NCBI RefSeq assembly: GCF_932294415.1
Contig: NC_065538.1
Location: forward strand, 75,245,834 to 75,309,833
Direction: 5' to 3'
DNA length: 64,000 nt
DNA from: Quercus robur
Lineage: Eukaryota; Streptophyta; Magnoliopsida; Fagales; Fagaceae
The position numbers were made by a program, and so were the translations under genes. The notes under the pieces are model-generated. The model saw nothing but the letters and a program-made list of their open reading frames with translations, did not search any database and was not told where the DNA came from. Each line of letters begins with the position of its first letter. The first letter of the stretch is position 1. Positions 48,252-61,669 of the stretch are shown here, one piece after another.

Positions 48252-51200
48252 TCACTTGCATGCTGCATGGTAAAGCTCCATGTAATCAAGAGCGGGCCGA
48301 TTCCAAGACCAGTCTTGCTCCATCACTGTCTTGCATAACGAATTAAACCAATCCCGACTGTCATACCAAGCAGAAATTGCCCTGAAAATCCAAGTGTGAA
48401 TGAATATTTAAAAGGAAAATACTAGAAGAATGTGTGCAGGGGCATACTTTTGTGGTTTTAGCGTGTTTGTGTGTGTGTGTGTGTGTGCGCGCGTGTGAGA
48501 GAGAGAGAGAGAGAGAAATTATAATAGTACAAACATGTACTTTGAACCCTTTGGCTCCCCCCTCCCTCCCCCAAGACAAGTCCTAGAGAAAATATTGAAT
48601 TGATGAATAAAACAAGTGTGGGGTTACATTGAATTGTTTCTGTGCCACAGCATCTGTCAAGAATGCATGTCTAGAGTCCAGGCACAGGCTATGGTTTTCT
48701 CAATGTTGTGATTTGTTATAACCAACAAAGAAACATGTGCATTTGGAAACTAATAATGAAGAATAAATCCATTTGCCTTGGAAGACAAAATAAGCATTTA
48801 CTCACCTATTGAGAGCATAATCAACACCAGCAGCATCAGCTCCATCAAAATTATATCCATTTGGTTCAAGACTCTGTGCTTGTGCTCTCTCTTTATCATG
48901 ATCAACGTCAAATACAGTGTCGTAAAGTCCTATAAAAGAAATTCCATGAAGTTGGATGGTTAACAAGAGAATCTCACTGAAAATCCCATGGTGCAATTAT
49001 CTCATGGTCATAAGAAATGCAAGCACAAAGGTTCAGTCCAACTGCATGAGATAATGTTAGACATGAGATAATTCTATAGTTAAACATGTCCATTGATATT
49101 GCTGTTCCTACTTGACCCCAAGACAGAGTATCAAGGTCAATGTAAGATGTCTTACATCAAAAGCTAGGCACTCAAGGTAAAGTAACACAATACAGGCTAG
49201 ATAGCATGGGTACAATATGAAATTTGTATTTCATGAGAATTAAAAGGTTGAACAACTTCAAAATTTGGTATTTGGGAGAAAATTATCAATGGAAAGGGGA
49301 AAATCTATAATGAAGATTGATGGGGGCAACAGAGATATATTTTAGAAAGCAAGAAGCACATTTAAGAAATGATACAGAATTTTTTAAAAATGACCTAGGA
49401 AGTTGTAGTAGCTAGTATCAGCACACTATTAGTACAAAAAGCTGAAGCCATAAGGAAGTCGACCAACAATGTATTTTGAGCTCACACACATTTACCAACC
49501 CCTCATATGCAGACCCGCCCATGACCAAAACCCAAATGCAGGCCTTCCATGTGGATATCAGGGTTACCAAGACTTGAATCAAAAACTTCAGTTAAAACCC
49601 AGTTTGATTACATGTTGGTGACAATCCCAAAAAACTTGAGCTGTTGGGAAGTTGGCCAAAAATGTATATTAAGCTCTCACACATTTACAATAAGAAAATC
49701 AATAAGTTGCATATAATTAAATCTAACATTACAATATTGGGTTCTATGCTTAATTATGAAAAAGGGAAAAGGCAATATTAGGTTGTCAGTGATAATTTCA
49801 TAAAATAGAGCTACAAATTTACAATATCAAAGGGAAAATTCCTTGAAGATTGACAATTTACAGAAACTTAAAAAGTTTTCTTACGAGGCACAAAGTACAA
49901 AATTATGCAAAATAGCCTACATAGTGAAAACACTGTTCAATACAATTGCCTAATTTCAATGTGAAGGTCATTGAGAAGACAATTAATCTAAAAACTTGAG
50001 GTATGTGCTACCACGACCTTGATGTCACATATTTACATAAACAATAAAAATAACAAGGTATCATTCATGCGACAAAGGGTTCAGCAGTAAAGACAAAATA
50101 GACACATGGTTGAATGGCATCACTCTCTAGTTTTGTATGAACGTACCTCCAGTTTTGCGAACAACTGGTATTGAACCATATCTCATTGCTGTGAGCTGGG
50201 TCAGTCCACATGGCTCAAAAATTGAAGGGACTAGAACGAAATCAGCACCAGCATATATCTATCATAAGTCCAAATGTATAAGTAACTTCCAGGGTCACAC
50301 TGCAGATGTAAGTGGCAAACATGCATCCAGGAAAAAGGAGAAAATTTGAAAATTTAAGTTCAGTGAGAACATACTAAGTGTGATAGAGGCTCATCATAAG
50401 TCAAACAAAGGCGAGCACGGTCACTGTGAGTAGAATGCAATTGATTGGCTAAATTCACAAAATCATTTTGAATACGAGGATCTGGGGCTGAACCAAGCAA
50501 TACAACCTGCAGGTAGATGTTTCATCAGCATAGACGAGATATGCTTGACCAAAAGACAAATGTTGTAACATTATTAGCTTATTAACAAGCATGGATTCAA
50601 AGTATACATTATGGTCATTCTTACATTCACACGTAACTATATTTGACAACATCATCCATGATACGAAGAGAAAAAGGAAGAAGTGTGTGTGTGTGTGAGA
50701 GAGAGACAGAGACAGAGTTGTTGAAGTAAGTGAGCATTCTGGAGGATTATCATATTATTAAAATTCTTATAATTACTCGTACAATGTTCACATGCTGAGG
50801 AAAGAATAAAACGACATTCATAGTACAAAAACAATTAATTAAAAAATTAAAAAAAGAAGAAGAAAGAAGACAAAAGATGACCTGTCCATTGCGATCTAAG
50901 GTGCGCCAGATGGCGTGCTTGATGAGATGAATTCCTTTCTGATGAGTTAAGCGAGTGATAATTCCGACCAAAGGGAGATCAGATCTTTTCAAACCAAGCT
51001 TCTGTTGTAAGGCTTCCTTGGCAGCTTTTTTGCCTTCAACAACATTGTCTGAGGTGTATGATATCTGGAATAAATGCATCATGTGTTAGCCATACATGTA
51101 AAATTTGACCAGGTCATTCTTGTTGAACAAGAAGGGAACTTGACAAACAGCTTCCACCCATTAAAAAAAAAAAATCAATAGGAAGAAGAAATGGCAGAAG

Positions 51201-54200
51201 AAAAGAGGGGTAGGGATTTGGGGGAGTGTGCATGTGCATGCACACATGAGAGTGAGAGAGAGAAACCAACTTACAGGAATGAACTTATCATTATATGGGT
51301 CCCACATATCTGGGTCAATTCCATTTAATATACCATGGAACTTGTAGAGATGAGGAGCAACGGCAGGATTTCCAGCAACCTCCTTTGAGTAAGTGTGGGA
51401 TACCTGCATATTCAAACATAACTTAGATGCTACAACAATAAGAATATGGATAGACAAATTGAATCTATACAGATGATGCATTAGCTTTTCCATTTTCAAC
51501 CATTTAAGAAACTGACATACTGGAACAGTATAGAAATGTAATTTGCATATCAAGGGACCAGTAACAGTTTAAGAAACTTATATCTGTCACTTATTGGGAT
51601 CATTAGGAGGTTTAACAACACGCTGCACAAGGGACCGGTAACAGTTTTATTTTGCATAATTTTTCCATCAATCTAACCAATTCTATTTTGAACTCTCAAA
51701 ACCTACCCAATTGTAAATTCAAATACCCCCCAAAAATGTTACATCTATTCAAAGAAAATAGGGAAATTCTAATGTATAGTTCCACCTGATTAAGTCATAC
51801 TGAAATATAACCAATTCTTAAACACTGCCATCTTTTTCCTGCTTAGATATCTTTGCTACTCTTCTCACTCAATTCCCAATTCCCAAAACTCTAAATTCTA
51901 ATTAAGTGTTCCATATTAGCATTGATTCATATCCCCTACAGCTAGCTGAGTGGGAATTCAATGACTAAGACAATTAATTGCAACAACCTAAAACCCCTTT
52001 ATTCCAACAAACAAAATAAAACCACCAAATGAAATAGAAAAGTAAATAAATAAACAAAATACTAATAAAATCTGGAGTAATTTAAGGATAGAGGGAAGCA
52101 TGTCAATATTACTCATTTCTTAACAAAGTTGATGACCGTGAATATCTAAGTGTTATAGAAGCACATCACACAGCTCAAAAGGAACAAATCAACTTATTAA
52201 AAAAGAACAGTACAGAAAGCATAAAAAGTACGGAGACTGAATAATCTTAGGAAATTATAAGTACTTACAGTTGTCGCCTTGTCTGAATATGCCACAGCTT
52301 TCCCAATTAAGGCTGCCCCAAATTCAAGGTTGTGGATTGTAAAGACAACCCGAGCTTTACTGAGACCATAATGCGTATAATGATCCTTAAACAACCATGC
52401 AACTGGTGCAGTGGACCAATCATGGCAGTGGATGATATCCTGCCCATTGTAAAGCCCCAATAGATGGATATTCATAAAATTTAACAACAAAATTCAATTT
52501 TTTCTTGTCTGGAAGTGTGTGCCTGTGCATAGTAAGAGGAGAGAAAAAGAAAAGGTTTGATTTGATTCAATAGAAAAGCAATCTGCTCTAACAGCAACAG
52601 AACTCAACATTGGCAAAAGGTGGTCTTGACAATTGCCCATATAAATTGATAGCAGTCATAAACACATATATAGCACGATGAATTAATGCAATGGATTTAG
52701 TTAATTTTGCAATAATGGCAGGAAAAGATGAAAGGTCACTGAATAACTTCATACTGTTGCCATTCACAATAATTGCTCAAGTAAAACTCATAAATGAAAG
52801 ACTTGATATCATGGAACTTACAGGATGAAATCCACTTTGGAGTAGAAATTCAAGAGCAGCATGACAAAAGAAGCCAAACCTCTCTCCATCATTCCTACAG
52901 CCATATATGCAGCCTGTTGAAACGAATCTGCAGGAAAACCAAGCGCATTAAGAAACCTTGTAAAATATATTTTGTTGCATTTGGCGATTAAAGTTAATGG
53001 AGACAGTGCACAACAGTAGTCATGCAAAGGACGGACATTCTGAGAAAGAATAATATGGATATGTGTCTCAATATTCCAACTTGCGACAATAGGTTATGAG
53101 CAGAGTAGCATAAATTAACTATTTCACAAATGAACCCCATATAACTGCAATCCCCAGGATGAAGAAAAGAAGGTAAAAAAGAACAACCAAAGATGAAATT
53201 TGTACCCTGTATCAATGTGGATGTGCGAAAAAGAATATTTGAGGTTCAAATGGTATATACATCAACAAGCCGTGTTTCCGAAGTTGAATTTTCCACATAG
53301 CTGACAACTCTAAAAGATGGATCTTTGAAAATCATATCATTAGGAGTGTAAAACATACTTCACATTACCACATTCAGGATCAAAACAGCCAAAATCCTCA
53401 CTATAATTTTAACACATAAAGCAACTTTTCCATTCATAACTTTGCAATGCAGTGGGGTGGCATATTGCCTAGAAAAACAATAAAGCTATGACTCACTCTT
53501 CAAGTGTTTGATCACAACTCTTAGTGCAATTTTAATTTGTATCGAGCGTAGTCAATTATCAGCACTAAAGTGAGTGAAGAAAACAAAAAGAAACAAAAAA
53601 TTAATACATGTATGGTTTAAAGTAATATAGTAGCCTCTGTAAAGTAAGTACGGAGAGTGAAAAGTGAAGTACAGATTGCCCACGAGTACATGTTGTAAAC
53701 TAGATCAAATACAGAACATATAGCACAAGAGATTTTAGGAGTGCAGCAGGAAAACAGAATTACCCATTTTGAGGCTCCAAAAAGTAGACAGAAAGGCCTT
53801 CGACCTTCCCAAACCATGCTTTAATTTCAGTCCCACCCCAGGAATAGCTTCTGTTATACTGAAAGTCCTTCACCTGTATCAAAAAAAATATTAAGTTAAT
53901 TCAACATCAAACTGAGGTTAAATAAGTATAAAGAAAACCATAATGCAGGAAAAAATGCAGAGATGGTGGAGTTTATAATATTACAAAATATAAACATAAG
54001 AAACATTTTTTACTTATCATAAAAAAAGAATGAAACACAAGAAAGGTCCACACAACCATCACATGTATATTCAGAAAGTCAGAGAATAGAAGGGCCCAAC
54101 TAGCAAATCATGGAAATATCATTGTTAAATACCCATTTGGTCTAGCAAAGAAATCATCCAATAATGCATATCTCAACTTAATTCTGAACATAATAACTCA

Positions 54201-57200
54201 TGCTACAGTCATTGCAAAATGGACCTCTGCGAGAGAGTACAACCACTGCATATAGGACCTACAAAGAACATGTTCTCTCTACTAAGTCAATAGAGAAAAC
54301 CCCAAAACTTGAGAATAGAGACCAAAAATACTTGCACGAAGAAGTAAGACATTATATATAGACCAAAGCAACAGCAATGAAGCTTACATTGCTAAATTTC
54401 AAACAGTCATACTTTGGAAGAATGATGTCCACATTGTGGTTCAAATCTTGTACAGCACGAGATAGACTAGTAACAACGTCACCAAGGCCTCCAACCTGCA
54501 ACAGATATTAGATATGACAGATAAAAAAAATACACAAAAGATATTGATTTTGATCTTTAAGCTACTATATTTAAACAACCTATTCTTTAACAAGAAAACT
54601 ATTATTAATAAAGTAAAATTGCCATCCTTTGGAAACAAAAAGTAATTGTGCCAGGAAAATATCACAGTGCCTATGCTCCCTCCCTCTGTCATTTAAGACA
54701 TTTTTTTTCACTTTAACAGAGGGGTATGTGTGAATTTGTCTCTTTTTTGCATTTCCATTAAGGTATTAGGGCTGTAAACAAGTCAAGCTAAGTCGAGTAT
54801 TAAAAGTTCAGGCTTATTTATTTAGTTTTATTTCAAACGCAAGCCAAGCTCAAGCTCATTAGTAAACAAGATTATATGTTCAGGCTTGGTTCATTTTTTT
54901 TTTGATAAGTAATAAGGATATATATTCAAGAACACTGCCTTATGCATAAAAACATAAGGCAGAGAGAACAATACAGATAGAGCAGATTAAGAAAAGAGAA
55001 AAAAGAAAAAAGAAAGGGGAAAGACACTAAATGCAAAGGAGAGAGCTAAGGAACATAGGGAGAGAGTCACTAGAGGTGATTCCCCAAGCCCTAGACTAGT
55101 CAAACAGGGAGCCACTAAAAGAAGCCAATAATTGGTCATCCAAGCTTTCCAAGTCCTCAAAAGTCCTCCAATTCCGCTCCCTCCAAAGACACCACATTAA
55201 GCACAAGGGAGCTAGATTCCAAATGCTAGACGAGTGTTTTCTAGGCCAATTCCACCAACCCAAGAGAGTATCTGCAACTGTTCTTGGCAAGACCCATGAA
55301 AACCCAAAAAATCTAAACACCAAACTCCACAACCTATGAGTCTTACCACAATGAAGTAGCAAATGATCCACCGTCTCTCTATTACAACGGCACATAATGC
55401 ACCAGTCAACAAAATGCATCCCTCTACCCTTCAAATTATCACCTTGTTCACAAACTACTTCATTAACTTATTATCTTCTCATATATAGTAAAACCATGAC
55501 TAAAATTTTCTACCCCTTCACAAATCTATGACTTTTTTACTATGAATGAACTACTTATATTATCAATAAACTACAAATAAGAATTTGAAATCATATGTAC
55601 CTATTTATAAACTTACACAATACAATTTCAAGTCTATATAAGTATATTTTTTGACAAGTATAAATATAAAAATATAATATTTTATATAAGTAAATTGAGC
55701 CTCATGTTCATGAACACGTTAACATGTTTGAGCTTGGTTCGTTTAATATTCGAGCCTAAATTTGGGCTTAAACTTAGCTTGTTTGCTAAATAAACGAACA
55801 CAAACAAGCTTTTTCTTAAGTCAAACTTGACTTGTTAATAAACCCACTTGGAGACATTTTAATCCTTTTTTGCAAGCGATAAGCACTCTCCATCAGAAAC
55901 ATAATGCAAAGTAACCACTTATTCCAGACATTAACACTATGTTCCAGGATTTTAAACAAACTTCAAATGGAACTGCTAAATATCAGTAAATAAACTAGAG
56001 TATTGCCCATGATACAATTACAGAATGGATGGTCAAATTCCTAAAATAATAACTCAATATTTAAACCCCACCCCCCCCCCCCTCTCTCCCAAAAAAAAAA
56101 AAAAAAGCGCACAATTTTATTCACAGATCAACATACACGAGATTAGATGAAAAATCTTCCGTACATATATTAATTAACTTAATATTCTAAACTTACTTTT
56201 GCAATGGGAGCCATTTCAACAGAAATATGCACTATGTGCATTGGTGGCTCCTTAACAATTCCTCCAAACACAGGTATGTGGTAATCCATGCCATTTTTAT
56301 TGTCAAAAATTCCACCATCTTCCTTCTCAGAGAATACGAAGTCCATCATATATGTGTCCAATGGAACCTTGACTGCAAGGACAGAACAAATGGTATATTT
56401 TGGGTTTGAAGAAAAAAAAAAAAATCTTCGTGTCTCAAAATTTTTGCACCCTGCCTGCAGAACACATGGTAATCTTCGCACGTGACATGACACAGCATCA
56501 TATTGCATTCTGTCAATGTTTTCTAATATATGTTTGGTTGGCTACTTTAACATGTACCTATGCTAGATACTTGGCATGGAAAAGATATGTCATTATATAT
56601 GAACGCTACTAGAGAAAATGAATAATTTTCTGCAGCCTTGCTCACAATGAGCATAATGGGAAAACACTTAAAATGCATATGAAAGAATTCACACCAGCTA
56701 TGTTTTAAAGATCAGCACATTCAGAAATGTGACAATCTTCCAAAGAGTCAAAATCTAAAAGTGTTCCAATAAGCTCTGCATTACATCACTTATGAACAAA
56801 AATTTTGAGCCATTAAGAATAAGACCTTAATATCCTAAACTTTCACTGGTATTGCTAACTAAGAAAAATGGTTAGGAATTCAGAGCTTATTGGACAAAAA
56901 TTTTGAGCCATTAAGAATAAGCCCTTAATATCTTTAACTTTTACCGGTATTGCTAACTAAGAAAAATGGTTAGGAAAAGTATGTCAAACATTAAGCGACC
57001 AAGAAACATTAGTATTTTCATATTGTGAATATTGCAGTTTGGCTAGGTCGTCATCATGTACAATATGTTGATATTTCTCAAGATTATAATGTGATTTGTG
57101 AATTATGTGCCGTGTGTATGTGCAAGACACTCATTCAAATGTCCAGAATATTTTTCAAGACTTCTTTTGCATATTCCAGAGGAATTGGCACACAGTTGGG

Positions 57201-60200
57201 CAATAAATTGACAATAAAAGGAGAGCACAGGACAGATTGTTACAAATCAAGAGAACCCAAAAGAATTAGAGAGTGAACCCTTTAAGCCTCCATATTAAAG
57301 AGAAAAGTTGATAACTAAACATGAAATAACTCACCAGTGCTTTTGACATGAGTACCATTATCCGAAGGCAACATTTTCTGAGGCGGCAATGGACCATTGC
57401 GGTGGGTCCAACGGTTAAATGAACCCCTGAACCAAACTTCAGGTTTTCCATTGAGAACTGTGTTGGCAGGATTATAGAAAACCTTCACTGTGCTTCCTGC
57501 ATGAACATCAAGAGGTTCTGTGTAGACTATGTGCTTTTGAGATAGCAAAAACCTTTTCAAAGTTCTTTCCTTTGTTTCAGCCTTCATACGTGCTGTTCTT
57601 TCAGCCTACGAAAGGAGAAGCACGGAGAAATGGAAATTAGTAGTGAAAAGAAGAGAGTGATAAAATGCTAAATCAATAGCTTTGAAAGGATCAAAACTAC
57701 AATTAGTTTTTATTATTCATCCCCAGCATCCATCTTGAACATCTTAAGATTAGCCCAGGAAACTCACACTTATCAGAAGGACCACAATAACTGAAATAGA
57801 CACACTAGACCAGAACTAAAGTTGGTCCTCCCTATCCTCTACATGTGAGCCACCATAACCATTACCCCACACAATATTTATGTACAATATTCTTAGATGC
57901 ACTTCCTCTGAGAATAAAAAAACGATGACCAAGTGTGCTTTAATCAATATAAATTAGCCATATCTTGAATGGAAGATTTTTTCTAAACTGACCTTGGCAC
58001 GTATAGCCTCCTCTCTTAACCTCCTCTCCTCCTGGAGTTTCCGATAAATCCGGTGTTCTTCCTCAACCCAATAAAGTTCTTCAGGTATGCCTTTTGGGAC
58101 AATTGCATGGAAATCCTGGCGGTGGTTGTTATCATACGCAATGGCTTTCTGTGGTGGTCCATCAGCAAAAACCCAATCTAAGACAAATGCTCGATCAGGT
58201 ACAACAACTGCAGAAAATAAAGTTGATTATTATTATTTGTCTTATAACATGCAACACTGACAGTATAAGAGAAATTCCACCTAATACTGATCCATGAAAA
58301 AATAGCAAGCAAGAATTAAAAAAAAAAAAAAACCTCCCTTAATTTTACAGTGTTCTTTTGGTGATCCACCTGTCAGTGTCCATCACTCCATCCAGAATTA
58401 CTAAAACAGATGGGAACAAGATATCAAGCTCTACTTGTACAGGACAAAGTTTGAGGCTTTTTTTTAATAAAAAAAATGGAAAAAAGAAAGAAAAGAAAAA
58501 ACGCCATCTCCATTTTGCATAATTCTCAAACAAAAATGAGTGAAGATTTCAGGTCATCAGAATCACCTTGCCTATGGTTAAAAGGGCTCATAACAACCCA
58601 ACAAAACTAAAAACCACAAGCAGCCAACATTTCAAGAGACATATAAAAGGTTATTGTCATTACCTAACCATAAACTGGTTTGGGTCAAAATAGACACTCC
58701 TGGCCCTTCAAGATATGCTAGTTTGACCCACATTAAAATTAAAATGCATGGACATGGCAAAAGGGTGGGAAGTTTGAGAAGTAACTCATTATCTGAGTTT
58801 GCTAAAAAATGTATACTCCCTTGTGTGAAACACTCAACCTTTAAATGTAATATATTCATACACATAAAAGACAAACAAATATGTATATTTGTGTGTGTAT
58901 AACTACCCATCTACTCTCTCTCTCCCTCTCACTGTTCATGACAGAGATCGGAAATTTTTAAGAGATGCATGTCAAGTAACAACGTTTGGAGTCACACCAC
59001 TCACTTTCAGCAACACCACATTTGGATTGAAAATTTAGCACATATCATATATCAGGCAACAGCCAACAGATTGCATGGTACTTGGCATGACTAATGAATG
59101 CCAACTGACACCATCTTGCATATGCACCTTATATTCTGTCACTCCAGCCAGATAATCTAAACTTGAAAGTCTAAGAAAGCATCATAAAACATTAAAGATA
59201 AGAAAGAAAATATATCTATTTATACATACCATCAGCATACCACCAGTCACCATCCTTTTCTTCAGAACTGACAAGCATTTCAACAATGGACAATCCATCC
59301 TTCCAATTATTATGGCCCCCATGAATCCATAGTTCCTTCGCATGAGCAAGGGGGCCAGAGTTTTTATTATAATATAACCTGACTGAGTCTTCACCTTTAA
59401 ACTCACCAGGCTCTATATACCAAACATGATCGACAGACCTTACAGCATTTTTTGTCAACCGTTTCAAAGCTTCTCGCCTCCTTTGAGTCTCCTCCCTTGC
59501 CTGTGCTCTATCAGCTTCACTTGCTGCTTTCTCTGCATCTATTCGCCGTTGTTCCTCTGCTTGTCTTTCCCTTTCAGCTTGCTCCTTAGCAAGTTTCTCA
59601 AGTTCTTTACGTTTCTCTTCAAGCAAGAAATCCTCAAATTCAAACGCATCCATTCCACCTTCCACAGTCACGCAGAAATTCTTTTCATCATTATTGTCAT
59701 AGACATTTTGCCCATTGAAAAAGACAAAGTCCATCTTGTAGGCTTCCTTGGGAACATGAACTAGGCAAGACCACCAATCCCCTTTTAGATGTGTTTTTTT
59801 CAACCTTACTGTAAATGATTTCCATCTCCAGTCATTAAAGGCTCCCATTAACAGAACATCTGGCTCATTATTTAAAGTGGAGAGACCCCTACTGAGGAAA
59901 ACTTCTATATCTTGATCAGGTTTCACTACTTGAGGAAAAACAAACATCTTGCTCCCTATCGAGAAGTTCTCCTCAGCAAGCATCTCAATTTTCTGCTTAC
60001 GCAAGTTCGCTTCCATCTCCAACTTTAATTTTAGAGAAGCTTCTTCTCTAATCTTTTCATCAGTTTCAGTACTTTTATCTCTTGTGGTGTCATCACGCTC
60101 TATGATATCCAAGTGTCTTCCTTCTGAAACCATTTTATCAGGAACATTCTCAATATCACTCTTGGAAGCTGTTTCTATCTTCTGTAATTCTGCTATATCC

Positions 60201-60957
60201 TCATTGACCCTAGCAATGGTTCCATTTTTCACCACTTGAATTTTCTGAGCAATAGCTGATGATTTATTTGCTGATGATAATTCATTGGCTTCCTCAGTTT
60301 CAGAAATGATTTCTTTCTCAGATTTATCCTCTCGAGAATGTTCAACCACCCACTCTTCCTCAGTATCAACTTTTGTTTCAACGGTTTTCCTGTTGGGTGA
60401 CACATGCTCACTAGATGTTGGAGCAATTGGCAACTCTTTCTCTTCATTATTTATTTCATCCCTCTTTTGGGTGCTTGTTCCCACCGGTGTTTTTGGCGAC
60501 AATCCCTTTGAAGCAGGGCCTTTAGGCCTTGCATTTGACATTTTCTTTGATCTCCTCCTTGGAGAATCTACCAATATGCAGAACCAGAATTTAATAGAAT
60601 AAAGGATCAAAATTCAACTTTGAACCAGAACAGAACAACGGCAACTAACCTGAACTAGCAATGATCCGATATGAAACTCCACCTCCCTGGCAGTCTTTTC
60701 CCCATGAAGAAGACTGAAACCAAAATGTATGACTTCAATACATTCAGAATAAGAATGAAGCAGTATGAAAACAACCTCAGTTCAATACTTGGAATTATTT
60801 TTGAAAACAAAAAACCTACCATTAACACTCAATCAATTGTAATTTAATGGGGCAAATTACACCAATCCCCCTTGAGGTTTATCAAAATTACACTCCCCTC
60901 CTTGAGATTTCTATAAATGCAACAAAGAAGTTCATGCCCTCCCACACCATTACTTCC

Positions 60958-60997
<40 letters not shown>

Positions 60998-61669
60998 GGT
61001 TTCATACTCAGTTGAGGGAATGTCATTTCATTCATAGTTTGGATGGAAATCCAAATTTATTAAAAATTGAATATTCCTTTAGGTAAATGGCCATATATGT
61101 TGCATTTATACATTCACGTAGAGGGGGGGGGGGGGGTGTTCATTTCGTGAAAGCTCAAGGAGGTTGGTGTAATTCACCCAATTTAATTTCATTACCTAAT
61201 GAATCAATCATTTAGTGAAAAACCATAAAAGAAAAACAAGAACTTCATCAGCAAAGCAAACGTTCAATCAATTGATCAACAAAGAGCCCAGAAAACAAAA
61301 CTCACCAAGTATATCCTATCTTTCATACATAGAACTTGAATGAACATTTTACAAATATCCCATTTGAGATTTAAACAAAACCACCAAATCTCTAGTAAAA
61401 AACCAATCACAAACTCTTACTGGGTGCGATCAAAATCAGACACTACAAGAACCCATTGAAACAGAGAAACAAGGAACACCAAGAAGAGTTGCAATGAATA
61501 AACAAAAACAAAAAAAAAAAGCAATAATAACCTTTGAGAAGTGAGTGACTCTTCCATGAGGAAAAAACCCAAGAGAAGGTTTGAGCTTTAAGTGGCTTCT
61601 CTGATTGAACACAGTTCTGCAACTGCAACTGCAACTGAGTGGCCTATGTACTTGCAAAGCCACCTCCAT
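48252..61669 (-). CDS. SS3: Starch synthase III, chloroplastic/amyloplastic
   Basis: Sixteen minus-strand exons close in frame (1168 residues): 61669-61532, 60713-60650, 60567-59230, 58207-57993, 57605-57335, 56372-56197, 54495-54388, 53873-53764, 52927-52822, 52439-52269, 51403-51275, 51064-50882, 50506-50375, 50258-50147, 48929-48806, 48381-48252. It transfers glucose from ADP-glucose to alpha-1,4-glucan chains in plastids. Residues 1-46 look like a Ser/Arg-rich transit peptide. A charged SSIII-specific region follows, then three starch-binding CBM53 modules (about 275-365, 450-545, 610-710), the first two separated by a Glu/Arg-rich coiled coil (380-440). The GT5 catalytic domain begins near 715, with the ADP-glucose motif KVGGL at 734-738, and [30 protein letters not shown], the [10 protein letters not shown] block and KTGG at 1082-1085. 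All expected motifs are present. Introns hold a LINE, a MITE and microsatellites. Confidence 0.96.
48463..48516. repeat. Compound GT/GA microsatellite in SS3 intron 15
   Basis: A (GT)n run followed by GCGCGCGTGT and a (GA)n run, inside the intron between exons 15 and 16. Confidence 0.85.
49435..49695. repeat. Diverged direct repeat in SS3 intron 14
   Basis: A segment around GGAAGTCGACCAACAATGTA (near 49455) recurs as a diverged copy near 49646 (GGAAGTTGGCCAAAAATGTA), both followed by AGCTC(T/A)CACACATTTAC. Probably two fragments of one repeat family. Confidence 0.5.
54769..55845. mobile_element. Non-autonomous DNA element in SS3 intron 6, split by a LINE
   Basis: The left end GGGCTGTAAACAAGTCAAG and the right end, inward GGGTTTATTAACAAGTCAAG, share ACAAGTCAAG as inverted repeats. 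The interior carries AAGCTCAAGCTCA and GAGCTTGGTTCG tracts on both sides of the LINE. Superfamily not settled, since no clear target duplication is visible. Confidence 0.55.
54894..55442 (-). mobile_element. 5'-truncated LINE with reverse-transcriptase zinc-binding domain
   Basis: On the minus strand a frame (55434-55096) encodes the zf-RVT motif found just after LINE reverse transcriptases: [18 protein letters not shown] with following LW..VF..FG and W..RN.R.F blocks. The element ends on the plus side in a T10 run (54894-54903), that is a poly(A) tail, as expected for a LINE read on this strand. A near-match CTTGGTTCA/CTTGTTCA flanks the two ends and is a likely target duplication. It is 549 bp, so only the far 3' end of a LINE, and sits inside an older DNA element. 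Confidence 0.8.
56067..56106. repeat. Poly(C)-CT-poly(A) tract in SS3 intron 6
   Basis: A run of 13 C, then CTCTCTCCC, then a run of 17 A, close to exon 6. Confidence 0.85.
60849..61179. mobile_element. hAT-like MITE in SS3 intron 1 (331 bp)
   Basis: An 8-bp duplication AATTTAAT (60841-60848 and 61180-61187) flanks the segment exactly. The ends GGGGCAAATTACACCAA and, inward from the right, GGGTGAATTACACCAA are inverted repeats, continuing as CTCCTTGAG-type sequence. An 8-bp duplication suggests hAT. The interior contains a run of 36 A (60961-60996) and a run of about 14 G (61124-61137). Confidence 0.8.

Noticed and set aside
59426-60602. Plus-strand ORFs of 96-112 codons
   Set aside because: Antisense shadows of the large SS3 exon 3.
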